Part shown: one piece after another, positions 30,501 to 40,088 of the stretch | How positions within the stretch are numbered: position 1 is the first letter of the stretch | Layout: every line of letters starts with the position of its first letter | DNA from: Akkermansia muciniphila | Lineage (GTDB): Bacteria > Verrucomicrobiota > Verrucomicrobiia > Verrucomicrobiales > Akkermansiaceae | Direction: 5' to 3' | Length of the DNA stretch: 54,080 nt | Assembly (NCBI GenBank): GCA_945883695.1 | Contig: CAMCYK010000010.1 | Location: 1-54,080 of the forward strand | The notes under the pieces: generated by a model | What the model was told of the DNA's origin: nothing | The model's input: only the letters and a program-made list of their open reading frames with translations | The model's database searches: none | Made by a program: the position numbers and the translations under genes

Positions 30501-33500
30501 CGACCGGCCTCGACCAGATCGTCGCCCCGGCGGTCGGTGCCACCCCGCAGGCGACCACCTACGATCCCTCGCGGCTGCAAGCGGTGCAGATTTACCAGCA
30601 GCCGGATCCCGACGCGCCGGGCTACAACCCGAACGAGGAGCACGCGCTGGTCGCCCCCTCGCTGCGTTTCGCCGCCGTCTCGCCGCGCCCGCCCGCGATC
30701 TACGCGCTGCGCACCGGCGACTTGAACAACGTCAACCGGACGATCACCAGCGGTTCCAACGGCTACACCTCGCATCCCTTCGTGCTGGCGCAGTTTTTCG
30801 ATGTCGCCGCCGACGAGATGAAGATGAGGATCTACTCGGTGAAGAAGGAAAGCGCGACCAGCGACACGCCGCTCTACCGCTTCGCCAACAACTTCACCGC
30901 GACGACCACCAGCCTGAGTACCCAGCCGTTCGTCAGGATGCGGGCGGGCGAGCCGGTCATCCCGTTCTACCCGCTCGGAGTGGCCATCGGCGCCAGCCCG
31001 GCGCCGCAGACCTTCGGCAACAATTTCTTCCCCCAGGAAACCTACTGGGAGGATTGGCGGGGTTCCTACTGGTCGATCTCCGGCGGCGACAGGGCCTGGT
31101 TCAACGTCTCCTTCTACTACCCGCTCGCCCCGGACTTCTGGTGGCCGGCGGGCCTGGCGACGCCGCCGGTGAAAGTCGTCAAGAGCGGGGCGACCTATAC
31201 CGCGACCTACGACAGTTCCCGTAATCCGAAGGTCCCGCTCGTTGGCGATTCGGTCGCCTTCCTTCCATCGGAGATCCGCCTCTCGCCAAGCGCGCAGAAC
31301 CTTCCTTCCCATCTACCGACCCGGGTGATTTTCAAGTCGGAGTGGCCGGTGAATCCCGCCGTGCTGAAGGCCGGCGAAACGCTGACCTTCTCAGGCGGTG
31401 AATTCCGCGCCGACAAGCCGACCCAGACAATCGTCCGCAACGGGGTGGCGGAAACCGTGGAGACGCCTGGCCTGCCGCAGTTGACCGCCTTCGCCTCGGC
31501 GGAGGTGGTGTTCGATTCGCTGAATGCCGAGGCCGTGCCCGAGCAGTTGAAGTCCCGCTGGACCGCGCGGGTCGTCCAGGCGCTCGACAAGCGCAACGCC
31601 GCGCTGGCGACCACCAGCTTCCCGCCGGAACTCCAGCCCGCCAGCGGCCGGACCACGGTGAAGCAGGGCAAGTATGTCTTCAACGAACTGCCGGCCTCGC
31701 TCCAGCGGCGGCTGCGCTATGACCCGCTCGCGGTGGTCAACGTGACCAGCGCCGGCGTGACCACCCAGGTGGCCGGCGCGCTGGAGTTCAGCGGGCTGCT
31801 CAACGACAAGGACATCGGCGATCCCACCCTGACCGCCTCGCCGCCGGCGGTCTACGTGCTGGAACCCAACATCCTGACCGACGCGGAACGGGACGCGATC
31901 CTCGCACTGGTCGACACCGGTTCGCCGGTCCGCGCCGCCTGGGTCACCGCGGTGACCGCCCTCTACAACGTCACCCGCAACCCGGAGACCGTGCCCGGCA
32001 ACGCCGGCGAATACCTCACCGGCCTGATGCGGCTGCCGCTGCTCGGACCGGACGGCGCGATCGTCAAGGACCAGCTCGGCAACGTCCGGTATGCCACGCC
32101 CACCACCCCGGCGCCGATGCGTGCCTACGGTCCGGGCCTCGCGCTGGTCCCGAACGCCGGCTTCCTCGATCCGCGCGGAACCTTGGCCGACGGCTCCAAC
32201 TATCCCGACGAAAGCTGGGTCACGGTGGTGGAGAACAACGACCCCTCGCTCGGCGGCTCGCCGATCACCCCGCACATCATCAAGGTGGACCGCCGCCAGC
32301 GCTACCGCGGATCGATCCAGACGATGCTTTCCGACAACGTTTTCGACGAGAACATCGAGCTGCGCTCCACCGGCGACTTCGGTGCCAACGCCAAGGACCT
32401 GGTCTTCGAGTGGTGGTACCGCCCCGACGACGGCAGCCTCAACGTCCCGCCGCCCGACCTGATTCCGGCCGGCAAGGTCAACCCGTGGAAGTTGTTCCCG
32501 GATCCCAGCGGCAGCGCGGGGCTCGGCCGCTACCAGATGACCCTCAAGGGCAATCCGAACGCGCCCGAAGCGCTGCTTGCCGACACCTTCTGGTTCCTCC
32601 GCTACCGCCACAAGAACGACAACGCCAGCGGCACCAACTGGAAACTCCAGCAGCCGAACGGCAGCCAGGGCGTGAACTTCACCTGGGCCGGCGCGGGGAA
32701 TTCCCAGCCCTTCGTCGATGCCGACCTCGACGGCTTCAAGGACTTCCGCGCCCAGCTCGCCCAGGGCTGGATCAAGCGCGTGCTCGACGCGGTGAACCCG
32801 TACGAGGCGCGGATCCGTGACTTCGAGGGCGACAGCCCGTCCACCCTGGCCAGCATGATCTCGCAGTTCGGCGCCCGCTATGAAGGCCCGGTCGCGCTCA
32901 ACCCGTCGAAGAACGTCATCGAGAACGTCGGACTGATCGAACTCTACGAGACCGTCCTCAACCGCGGCCGCAGCCTCAGCATCGACCTTTCGCGGCCGGT
33001 CTCCACGCCGGCGATTTCGAACGCCCTGCAGCTCGCCTCCACCCGGATCTCGGACTTCTACATGCTGCTCGGCAACGAGGCCTACGGCGACGCGGTGGAT
33101 CCGACCATCGGCCACGGCAGCGACAGCGTCGAATACGGCAGCCTCGCGACCTCCGTCCACTCGTTCCAGAACCAGATGTCCTCGCTGATCGAGGAAGAGC
33201 TGGGCCTCCTGCGCGGCGTCGACGACTTCTTCGCGCGGCCGGTCTACAACCGCCTGTTCTGGAATTTCACCAAGGGGGAAGGGGAGGCCGCCTACGCGAC
33301 CAACTACAACCTGACCGACATCAACGCGGACGGCTTCATTGACGAGGACGACGCGATGATCCAGTTCCCGCAAGGCCATGGCGATGCCTGGGGCCATTAC
33401 CTGACCGCGGTGCGCAACCAGTACGAACTGCTGCGCCATCCGTTCTTCAACTGGGTGTCCCGTTCGGAGAGCTACAACTTGCAGGATATCGTCATCACCG

Positions 33501-36391
33501 TGGATTTCCTCGACGAGCGGAAGTTCGCCGCGGCGGCCGCGACCAAGGCGAAAGCCGCCGCGGAGATCGTGTCGCTGACCTACCGGGACCGCTACGTCGC
33601 CGATCCGAAGGCGCAGTGGCAGGGCTACACCGATTCGAATCCCGACCGCGCGTGGGGTGTCGACGAATGGGCCCGCCGTTCCGGCCAGGGATGCTATTTC
33701 GACTGGGTCACGGCCAACGCCCTGCTGCCTTCCGAGCACCCGAATTCCGAGCTCGAAGGGATCCGCAAGGTGGACCGCACCACCAACGGCGACATCGCGG
33801 TGGTGTCGGCCAACCTCAATGCGATCCAGCGCACCATCGACCAGGCCGACCGCGGCCAGAACCCGCTCGGACTTGCCCGCGGCGCCCAGGTCTTCGACAT
33901 CGACCCGCTGTTCGAGTACTTCGGCGAACATGGAGCCGGCACCTTGGGCAAGATGCATTTCGACCAGATCCACGAGCGGGCCGGCAACATGCTCGAAAGC
34001 GCGACGAAGGTCTGGGACCAGGCGAACGAGAGCGGCAAGATGATCCGCCAGATCGGCAACAGCGAGGCGGACTTCCGCAACTCGACCTTCCAGGAGGACC
34101 TGTCGTACCGCAACCGCTTGATCCAGATTTTCGGCAAGCCGTACGCGGGCACCATCGGGCCGGGCCGTCTCTATCCCGCGGGCTACGAGGGTCCCGACAT
34201 GGCCCTTTACATGTATGTCCCGGTCCGGCAGGTGAGCCGCGACACCGTACCCGGCCCGGCGGCAGGGTATGCCGCCTTCGACGCCAGCGGGAACCTTTCG
34301 GGTGGCGATCTTTACAATGCCTTCCTCGCGAGTTCGCCGTCCGGCAGCGGGTCGAGCATCCTCGGCAAGGAGACGGCTCTCAAGGACGTGGACGAGGACA
34401 TCCGGCTGCTCTTCAACTCCAGCTTCGCCAGCGCCAGCAACGCGCTGACTTACGGCAGCGGCACCACCAGCGGGATGTTCGCGGTGAACTACACGGATCT
34501 CGTCACCCCGAAGGTCGGCCTTGAGAACTTCACCAGCCAGATGCCGATCACCGCGGCCGGTTATACCTTCCAAGCCCCGGCCACCTGGGGAGCCCGCGGT
34601 GCCACCGGCGAGTTGCAAGGCTTGATCCAGCAGATGATCCAGCAGGAAGCCGAGATCGCCAAGGCCGTCGGTGCCTGGGACGCGCTCAGCGGCGAAACGG
34701 TCCGCATCCTCCGCCTGATCAACGCCCGTCTCACGACCAGCGGCCGCAGCCAGGGCCGCAACGAGATCTTCAGCCGGGTGAAACTGGCGGTGAACGACGT
34801 GATCAAGATCATCGAGACCGGCCGCGAGATCAACGAGTCGGCCCAGAAGCTGACGACCAAACTGACCGAAGCCACCAGCGAAGGGATCCCGCTGAACCTG
34901 CCGACCGGCGGTCTGTCCGTGTCGCCCGGCGACGCCCTCTCCCTGGCACGTCTTGGCATCGGCGTGGGAGGCACGGTCGCGGCTACCGGGTTTGACGTGA
35001 TCGACGACACCCTGAAAATCGCCAAGCTGGTCGCCGAGATTTCGCTGGAGATCGCCGAGAACGAACTGGCGATCACCAACGCCGACGAAGCCCGCAAGCT
35101 CGAGATCCGGGAGTGGATCAAGGAGCTGGAGGACAAGGTCGGCGACGAACCGGTGCTGCGGATCGCGATCTTCAAGGAGATGCAGGCCCTGCGCGAGTTG
35201 TCCGACCGCTATCGGACGCTGCTCGACGAAGGCGGACGCTTGGTGGATGAACGGGCCGCGTTCAACAAGCGGGTCGCCGCCCAGACCCAGCGCAACCGCT
35301 ACCAGGACATGACCTTCCGGGTGTCCCGCAACCACGCGCTCCAGACCTACCGCAGTTCCTTCGACCTCGCTTCCCGTTACTCCTTCCTCGCGGCCTCGGC
35401 CTACGACTACGAGACCAACTACGCGATCTCCGATCCCGCGTCCGCGGCCGATGCCTATGGCGAGATCATCCGGGCCCGCTCGCTCGACGCGCTGAACAAG
35501 GCGATGATGCGCCTCAAGCAGAACTACGACTCGCAGCGCGGCCAGCTTGGTTTCAACAACCTCCAGCGGGAGACCGGCGAGATCTCGATGCGCCGCGAAT
35601 TCATGCGCATCCTGCCGTCCGAGGAGGTCCAGCCGGACGAGCCCGCCAACGAGTTCCCCTCGCCCGGGGAAGACTCCGACACGGTTTGGAAGCAGGCCCT
35701 GCAAAAGGCCCGCGTGCCGGACCTCTGGCAATTGTCCGAGTTCCGCCACAACTGCCGCCCCTTCGCCGCCGCGACCGACGCAGCCGGCAAGCCGGTGCCG
35801 CAGCCGGGCATCGTGCTGCGCTTTTCGTCTGACATCAGCACCGGCAAGAACTTCTTCGGCAAGCCCCTCAGCGGCGGCGACCAGGCCTACAGCACCAGCA
35901 ACTTCGCCACCAAGATCGTGGGTGTGGGAGTGGCCTTCGAAGGCTACCAGACCGACGACGTGGTCAACGACCTCGCCGCCGCGCCACGGATTTACTTCAT
36001 CCCGACCGGGATGGACATCATGCGGGTCTCCCGCACCGACGATCCGAACGAACTGCGGATGTGGAAAGTGGTGGAGCAGGCGATTCCGGTGCCGTTCCCG
36101 GTCACCAGTTCGCAAATCCAGAAGAGCGGCTACATCCCGCTGCTGGACGGCTTGAACGGGCGGCTCGGCGACCAGCGCCGGTTCTCCGACTTCCGCGCCT
36201 ATCCGGAGGAACTCGGCGACGCGGTCAAGGACACCCGCCTGGTCGGGCGTTCGATCTGGAACACCGAGTGGTTGCTGATCATCCCGGGAGCCACGCTGAA
36301 CGCCAATCCGGAGGTCGGGCTCGACCGCTTCGTCGACCAGGTTTCCGACATCAAGCTGATCTTCGACACCTACGGACAGAGCGGCGGCTGA
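27557..36391 (+). CDS. Giant secreted protein, 2944 residues, unclassified
   Basis: An exported protein (signal peptide ends at ATPAFA, 26). The N-terminal third is beta-rich and includes one FCCH-like module (about 420-490). The middle is rich in Tyr/Trp/Pro. A calcium-loop signature DINADGFIDEDD (1921-1932) fits an EF-hand or dockerin loop and precedes MIQFPQGHGDAWGHYL. A helical section follows, with an Ile/Glu/Ala-rich probable coiled coil at about 2490-2590. The last 215 residues (from about 2728) form a beta-rich domain with SIWNTEWLLIIPG near the end. I recall similar C-terminal text in other huge uncharacterised bacterial proteins but cannot name the family. No protease, glycosidase or toxin motif was seen. 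It is 37 bp from the previous gene and 40 bp from the next. Confidence 0.82.
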   Translation: MNPSPSFRSRFAALLVALFAATPAFANVSDLLFTVAIDGNTNTPTFTVTNNSPNLEITGFNFTIGNTAYEFDGRDVTLTAPPGVGIAIVTPLGDVRTNNFLVGLSGFGPGESVKIRIDVDTDGQNDGVGNPSVFFNNGAAPNSVATVYAGPASASIVLEDNAPQPYVFRGPNRILRVSSKTETQTGDEGELVRGITLLRNGTPVNLPLLGKDDADFEILVAHGDRIQIKAPQEVYKDINSNYITGSDGGDTSQISEDAEERFVAIGMSVNDIAQTADPTNYNFEITQNTEVDVKWQHFYALTISHDFSKTRSQEVLAGTPWAGPLESNAAGNPNPPVSKQWVRRGTEPVVQVDGQSIDNFSHPGLDLRYVVKGFRAYGPPNKDVGLTANAARITGGIDIRNPETGSVSTYTADPSPLRSGWTSITTVGTTGTRPHGLPVGSSPEITISGSSHAPFNKPHVAFVVDANTFSIPVANPGTAPTAKGQWLNTTYVRFFSFDTVEPRQQVKPNFNMYGPGGIKFVWQIQYGVRVNADDADRIQLARVYEVVNGADVDRTVQDGVSWFDPGAQVKVVGGIQEPGPEGQTLTGWVNGDGYYFATLGQIDPATGQPTTGAPAVVNGSPVATWLPSGPSGSRGYLIPNLQRPVRAVWRYGADAILINVTIGKHLFEDYPQYAAMFVRPPEPVSDARPDAIANSADGTAPVAGLMAEWDPVAGRLFPTLPGRFTVPWKPGTESNLAVEVRVTATLPFDAARQIRGHYPHIHNTPAVALDPDPDDEFSFKSIKYTNAGGTVDGSKRFTTTRAGLSVLLFSQIQRVGRGQPREFLQVRVVDTREWDDVLPGLPTNVPVGTKILDPAADAAGLGTGFLFGPTGRARYNPLIYNVAKLEGLAARDIYDMALLRADSSSLVVVNKNALPGPVIPVNEHPGADKSELPVIVWYDDPRRNDTLMWPNAVRNYNPAWPAANSVPQIVIASQFGSEGKGPTGLDQIVAPAVGATPQATTYDPSRLQAVQIYQQPDPDAPGYNPNEEHALVAPSLRFAAVSPRPPAIYALRTGDLNNVNRTITSGSNGYTSHPFVLAQFFDVAADEMKMRIYSVKKESATSDTPLYRFANNFTATTTSLSTQPFVRMRAGEPVIPFYPLGVAIGASPAPQTFGNNFFPQETYWEDWRGSYWSISGGDRAWFNVSFYYPLAPDFWWPAGLATPPVKVVKSGATYTATYDSSRNPKVPLVGDSVAFLPSEIRLSPSAQNLPSHLPTRVIFKSEWPVNPAVLKAGETLTFSGGEFRADKPTQTIVRNGVAETVETPGLPQLTAFASAEVVFDSLNAEAVPEQLKSRWTARVVQALDKRNAALATTSFPPELQPASGRTTVKQGKYVFNELPASLQRRLRYDPLAVVNVTSAGVTTQVAGALEFSGLLNDKDIGDPTLTASPPAVYVLEPNILTDAERDAILALVDTGSPVRAAWVTAVTALYNVTRNPETVPGNAGEYLTGLMRLPLLGPDGAIVKDQLGNVRYATPTTPAPMRAYGPGLALVPNAGFLDPRGTLADGSNYPDESWVTVVENNDPSLGGSPITPHIIKVDRRQRYRGSIQTMLSDNVFDENIELRSTGDFGANAKDLVFEWWYRPDDGSLNVPPPDLIPAGKVNPWKLFPDPSGSAGLGRYQMTLKGNPNAPEALLADTFWFLRYRHKNDNASGTNWKLQQPNGSQGVNFTWAGAGNSQPFVDADLDGFKDFRAQLAQGWIKRVLDAVNPYEARIRDFEGDSPSTLASMISQFGARYEGPVALNPSKNVIENVGLIELYETVLNRGRSLSIDLSRPVSTPAISNALQLASTRISDFYMLLGNEAYGDAVDPTIGHGSDSVEYGSLATSVHSFQNQMSSLIEEELGLLRGVDDFFARPVYNRLFWNFTKGEGEAAYATNYNLTDINADGFIDEDDAMIQFPQGHGDAWGHYLTAVRNQYELLRHPFFNWVSRSESYNLQDIVITVDFLDERKFAAAAATKAKAAAEIVSLTYRDRYVADPKAQWQGYTDSNPDRAWGVDEWARRSGQGCYFDWVTANALLPSEHPNSELEGIRKVDRTTNGDIAVVSANLNAIQRTIDQADRGQNPLGLARGAQVFDIDPLFEYFGEHGAGTLGKMHFDQIHERAGNMLESATKVWDQANESGKMIRQIGNSEADFRNSTFQEDLSYRNRLIQIFGKPYAGTIGPGRLYPAGYEGPDMALYMYVPVRQVSRDTVPGPAAGYAAFDASGNLSGGDLYNAFLASSPSGSGSSILGKETALKDVDEDIRLLFNSSFASASNALTYGSGTTSGMFAVNYTDLVTPKVGLENFTSQMPITAAGYTFQAPATWGARGATGELQGLIQQMIQQEAEIAKAVGAWDALSGETVRILRLINARLTTSGRSQGRNEIFSRVKLAVNDVIKIIETGREINESAQKLTTKLTEATSEGIPLNLPTGGLSVSPGDALSLARLGIGVGGTVAATGFDVIDDTLKIAKLVAEISLEIAENELAITNADEARKLEIREWIKELEDKVGDEPVLRIAIFKEMQALRELSDRYRTLLDEGGRLVDERAAFNKRVAAQTQRNRYQDMTFRVSRNHALQTYRSSFDLASRYSFLAASAYDYETNYAISDPASAADAYGEIIRARSLDALNKAMMRLKQNYDSQRGQLGFNNLQRETGEISMRREFMRILPSEEVQPDEPANEFPSPGEDSDTVWKQALQKARVPDLWQLSEFRHNCRPFAAATDAAGKPVPQPGIVLRFSSDISTGKNFFGKPLSGGDQAYSTSNFATKIVGVGVAFEGYQTDDVVNDLAAAPRIYFIPTGMDIMRVSRTDDPNELRMWKVVEQAIPVPFPVTSSQIQKSGYIPLLDGLNGRLGDQRRFSDFRAYPEELGDAVKDTRLVGRSIWNTEWLLIIPGATLNANPEVGLDRFVDQVSDIKLIFDTYGQSGG

Positions 36392-36431
36392 GCCGGTAAC
36401 CGCCGCAACTTCACCTGAAACTCCGATTTCC

Positions 36432-39062
36432 ATGAACTCCCGGAATCCTATCTCTCCCGCCCGGCCGGCCGTCGCGGCCGTCGTCTGGCTGATGGCGGCG
36501 CTGTTCGCCGCGCCCGCCGCCAGCGCCGCCATCGGCGAACCGGAAACGCTGGTCTACGGCCGCATCCTCAACCGCCAGAATCCGAACGCCGAACAGCTCG
36601 TCACCGAAGGCGAGCTGCGCTGGACGATCCGCAAGCCGGACGGCTCGACGATCCTGCTCTCGGGCGAGGTCGACGCGCTCGACGACGGCAATCAATCGTA
36701 TTTGCTGCGGATCCCGCACCAGGCGGTGATGCTCGGGCTGCCGCCATCGTCGCAGGCGGTCCCGCTCGGCACCACCACCGCGACGGCCTTCCACACGGCG
36801 ATCACGCTCGACGGGGCGCCCGCCGGCATCCTGCCGCCGGCGACCTCCGGCTTCGATCTCGACCAGTTGCTCCGTGCCGGCGCGCTGCGGCTCGACCTTG
36901 AAATCAACGCCGCGGCCCAGGACAGCGATGGCGACGGCCTCCCCGACTGGTGGGAAGACGAGCACGGCCTCGACAAGCAGAGCGCCGGCGACGCGCTGGC
37001 CGACCTCAACGGCAACGGATTGAACAACCTTGCCGAGTATCTCGCCGGCAACGATCCCGCCCGCGACCCGGTCAAGCCGCTGCTGCTGACCCGCGAGGTG
37101 ATCGCCTACGCGGACGCCGGATCGCTGGTGCCGCTCGAGGTCGCCGACAGCGACAGCACGCCGGCGCAGCTGGTCTTCACGCTTCACTCGCTGCCGGAAG
37201 GCGGCCGGCTGCTCCTCCGCAACGCCGCCGCGCTGCCGGCGGAAACCGGCCGCGCGCTCGCCGCGGGCGCGACCTTCACCCGCGCCGACGTGCTGGCGGG
37301 CCGCCTGGTTTTCCACCACGAGTCCGGCGCCACCACCGGCTTCTTCGAGGTCGGCGTGCGGGACGAAAATCCGGCCCACGAGGAATCCCGCGGCGAGGTG
37401 CTGGTGCGCCTGTTCGAATCCGATTCCGGCACGCCCGCGATCACCGCCGTCGAAAGCCTGCGCTACGAGGCCCACCGGCTGGCCCGCGAGCACGGTCATC
37501 TGGTCGCCGACTTCGGCGCGACCGCCGGACCGCATCGCCAGTCCGCCCCGAGCGCCGGAATGTCCGCCGCCGCCTACCAGGCCCACTTGCAGACCTATGG
37601 CGCGGAAGTCCCGCATATCCTGTTGGGCGGCCCGTCCGCCGACCTTTTCACCGGCGGTCAGGCCGATGATTTCCTGCACGGCGGCGAGGGCGCCGACACG
37701 CTGACCGGGGGTGCCGGCCGCGACACCTTCCTGTTCGCCGCCGCCTCGGCCACCGTCGACGTGGTCACCGATTTCAATCCGGCGCAAGGCGACGTGATCG
37801 ACCTGGCCGGCGTGTTGAACGGAAGCTCCGTCCTGCTCACCGACTATGTCCGGATCCGCCGCAGCGGCAGCGATGCCTTGTTGGAAGTCTGCGCGAACGG
37901 CACCCGGACCGGCTTCACCGACCTGGTGGTCCGTTTGCAGGGCTCGGCACTCCAGCCGGCGGACCTCGCCAACCTCCACTACGCGGGCAACCTGGAAAGC
38001 GGCGCCATCGGGCTGCCGCCGCGCCTGAGCGTGGTGGCCACCGCGCAGGCCAGCGAGAACGGACCGGCCGACGGCCTGTTCACGATCACCCGCGAAGGCA
38101 GCGTCGAGGATGACCTGACGGTGAACCTCCTCATCACCGGCAACGCGACCAACGGCGTGGACTACCCGATGATCCCGGCTTCCCTGATCATCCCCGGGGG
38201 ACAAACCTTCGCCACGATCGCGGTCCGGCCCTATGTCGACGCCTCGGTTGAGTTCAACGAAGTCGTCCAGCTGTCGTTGATGAGCTCCGCGAACTACCTG
38301 CTGGCGACCGCGTCCACCGCGCAGATGGTGATCGAGGACCTCAAGCCGCAGATCCGCCTGGAGGTGCTCGAAGGTCTGGCCAGCGTCGCCGACGGGGCGC
38401 CCGGGGCCGTGTTGCTGCGCCGCGGCGGCTTGACTTCGCCGGAGGTGTTCGTCCAGTTCACCCTCGCCGGAACCGCGGTCAACGGGGTCGATTACAACTA
38501 CATCACACCCTATCTGACGCTCGCGCCGGGCCAGACCACCCGTTTGATCGAGTTCGTCCCGAAGGCCACGGTGAATTTCGGCGCCGCCGAGGCGAAGAAC
38601 ATCCGGATGACGGTGAAGGCGGACGCCGCGTATGCCGCGCCCGCCCCCGTTGCCCACCTGATGCTGGTGCCGAGGAAGCTGAGCTACCCCGGCTGGCTCG
38701 CCGAGCACGGGTTGGCCGGCGACTCCGACGAGCTGCTGGCGCGTTACGGCTTCAGCCTCGATCCGCAACGGCCGTGGGGTCCCGCCTCGCTGGCGCGGAT
38801 GCCGCGGGCGGTCACCCAGAACGGACACCTGATGCTGCATTTCCGCCGCAAGCCGGGCGTCACCGATCTCCAGTACCAGGTCGAGTATTCGAACGATTTC
38901 CTCAACTGGACCAGCGGTCCGGCGGTGGTGGAAGACATCACCGCGCAAGCCGCGCCCAACGATCCCGGCGCGGCCGTGTTCCGCGCCACGCGCCCGATCT
39001 CCGCTGCCGACAAGGCCGCGATGCGCGTGCGCCTGGTCCTGCCCGAAGCCTCCAACGATTGA
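36432..39062 (+). CDS. Secreted RTX/Calx-beta multidomain adhesin-like protein
   Basis: An 876-residue exported protein (signal peptide ends ASAA). Order of domains: N-terminal beta domain; paired calcium loops DSDGDGLPD (164-172) and DLNGNGLNN (TSP3/dockerin-like); a CSPG-type repeat (about 213-326: LPEGGRLLL, FTRADVLAGRLVFHHE); RTX nonapeptides (about 399-435: GGPSADLFTGGQADD, GGEGADTLTGGAGRD); two Calx-beta domains (about 530-636 and 639-746, each with GxxxNGVDY). A C-terminal module (751-876) contains YQVEYSNDFLNWTSGP, also found at the end of the 3832-residue protein. It is strongly calcium-dependent by design and resembles surface adhesins. RTX usually implies type I secretion, yet an N-terminal signal peptide is present and no type I genes are nearby. 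Confidence 0.88.
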   Translation: MNSRNPISPARPAVAAVVWLMAALFAAPAASAAIGEPETLVYGRILNRQNPNAEQLVTEGELRWTIRKPDGSTILLSGEVDALDDGNQSYLLRIPHQAVMLGLPPSSQAVPLGTTTATAFHTAITLDGAPAGILPPATSGFDLDQLLRAGALRLDLEINAAAQDSDGDGLPDWWEDEHGLDKQSAGDALADLNGNGLNNLAEYLAGNDPARDPVKPLLLTREVIAYADAGSLVPLEVADSDSTPAQLVFTLHSLPEGGRLLLRNAAALPAETGRALAAGATFTRADVLAGRLVFHHESGATTGFFEVGVRDENPAHEESRGEVLVRLFESDSGTPAITAVESLRYEAHRLAREHGHLVADFGATAGPHRQSAPSAGMSAAAYQAHLQTYGAEVPHILLGGPSADLFTGGQADDFLHGGEGADTLTGGAGRDTFLFAAASATVDVVTDFNPAQGDVIDLAGVLNGSSVLLTDYVRIRRSGSDALLEVCANGTRTGFTDLVVRLQGSALQPADLANLHYAGNLESGAIGLPPRLSVVATAQASENGPADGLFTITREGSVEDDLTVNLLITGNATNGVDYPMIPASLIIPGGQTFATIAVRPYVDASVEFNEVVQLSLMSSANYLLATASTAQMVIEDLKPQIRLEVLEGLASVADGAPGAVLLRRGGLTSPEVFVQFTLAGTAVNGVDYNYITPYLTLAPGQTTRLIEFVPKATVNFGAAEAKNIRMTVKADAAYAAPAPVAHLMLVPRKLSYPGWLAEHGLAGDSDELLARYGFSLDPQRPWGPASLARMPRAVTQNGHLMLHFRRKPGVTDLQYQVEYSNDFLNWTSGPAVVEDITAQAAPNDPGAAVFRATRPISAADKAAMRVRLVLPEASND

Positions 39063-39072
39063 TCCCCGCCTG

Positions 39073-40065
39073 ATGTCCCGTCGCCTGTTCATGTTGTTCT
39101 GCCTGCTCGCTGCCGTCGGCCTGGCGAGCCAGTGCAAGAAGGCGCCCACCGCCACCACCGCGCCTGCCCCGGACGCGCTGGCGGTGGTCGCGGGACAGGC
39201 GATCACCAAGGCGGACCTGCTGGCCGAGGCGCAATGGCGGCAATCGAAGCGCCAGCCGGTCCCCGCGCCGGCGGAACTGCTGCAGGAAATGGTCAACCGC
39301 CTCGCGCTGGTCGAGCGCGCGCGGCAGGCCGGCCTGGCCGACGAACCCGCGACCAAGCGGCGGCTCGAGAGCGTGCTCATCGCCCGCCTCCGCGAACAAC
39401 AACTCGACGCCGAACTCGCGAAGATCGCGATCTCCGAAGAGGAGCTGGCGGCCGCCTATCAGGACCGCCTCGCCGAGTTCAGCCAGGCCGCGCTCGACCG
39501 CTTCGCGATGCTTTTCCAGGAGGTCGATGCCAAGGCCTCGGAAGCCCGCCGCGCGGAAGCGCGGCAACGCCTTGAAGGCGGTCTCGCCCAAGCGGCGGCC
39601 GCCCCGGCAGCCGGAGGCCGCGGCCCCGCGGCGTCGGGTTTCGGCGCGGTGGCGATCGAATTCTCCGACGACCAGATCAGCCGTCACCGCGGTGGCGACA
39701 TCGGATGGCTGGCGGAGGGCATGGAATCCGCGCGGGTTCCCGCCGAAGTCCTCGCGGCCGGCCGGCCGCTCGAGAAGGGCGCGCGCAGCGGCGTGATCGA
39801 GACCGCCCGCGGCTACTACGCCATCATGAAAACCGACTCGCGGCCCGGCGGTGCCCGGCCGCTGGAGCAGGTCGCCGGCGACTTGAAGCAGAAGCTGCTG
39901 CAGGAAAAGCGGCGCGCGATGGAAGAGCGCTTCCTCGCCGAGGCGATCGGCAGCGCCGCCGCCACCCTCGACACCGCGGCCGCGAGCCAGGTCGAGCTCC
40001 CCGTTTCTCCGCCGGCTCCACCTTCCGAAGACGCTCCTCCGTCCTTCCCGGCCGCCTCCCGCTGA
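39073..40065 (+). CDS. SurA/PpiC-type peptidyl-prolyl isomerase
   Basis: A 330-residue periplasmic foldase. The N-terminal signal is followed by Cys21 (LASQC), a possible but atypical lipobox because Gln precedes Cys. Residues 35-140 form the helical SurA_N-like chaperone region (VVAGQAITKADLLAEAQWR, EEELAAAYQDR). Residues 150-250 form the parvulin domain with GGDIGWLAEG (from 207), SGVIETARGYYAIMK and a helical end. A Pro/Ala-rich tail follows. It is the fifth gene of the cluster, 10 bp after the RTX/Calx-beta gene and 23 bp before the 3832-residue gene. Its position suggests a dedicated foldase for the giant beta-rich exports. Confidence 0.87.
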   Translation: MSRRLFMLFCLLAAVGLASQCKKAPTATTAPAPDALAVVAGQAITKADLLAEAQWRQSKRQPVPAPAELLQEMVNRLALVERARQAGLADEPATKRRLESVLIARLREQQLDAELAKIAISEEELAAAYQDRLAEFSQAALDRFAMLFQEVDAKASEARRAEARQRLEGGLAQAAAAPAAGGRGPAASGFGAVAIEFSDDQISRHRGGDIGWLAEGMESARVPAEVLAAGRPLEKGARSGVIETARGYYAIMKTDSRPGGARPLEQVAGDLKQKLLQEKRRAMEERFLAEAIGSAAATLDTAAASQVELPVSPPAPPSEDAPPSFPAASR

Positions 40066-40088
40066 ACTTCCCCATTTCCCGCCCACTC

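Noticed and set aside
36432-39062. Classical type I secreted RTX protein
   Set aside because: RTX nonapeptides are present, but the protein has an N-terminal signal peptide, ends in a different module, and no type I ABC transporter or membrane fusion gene is nearby.
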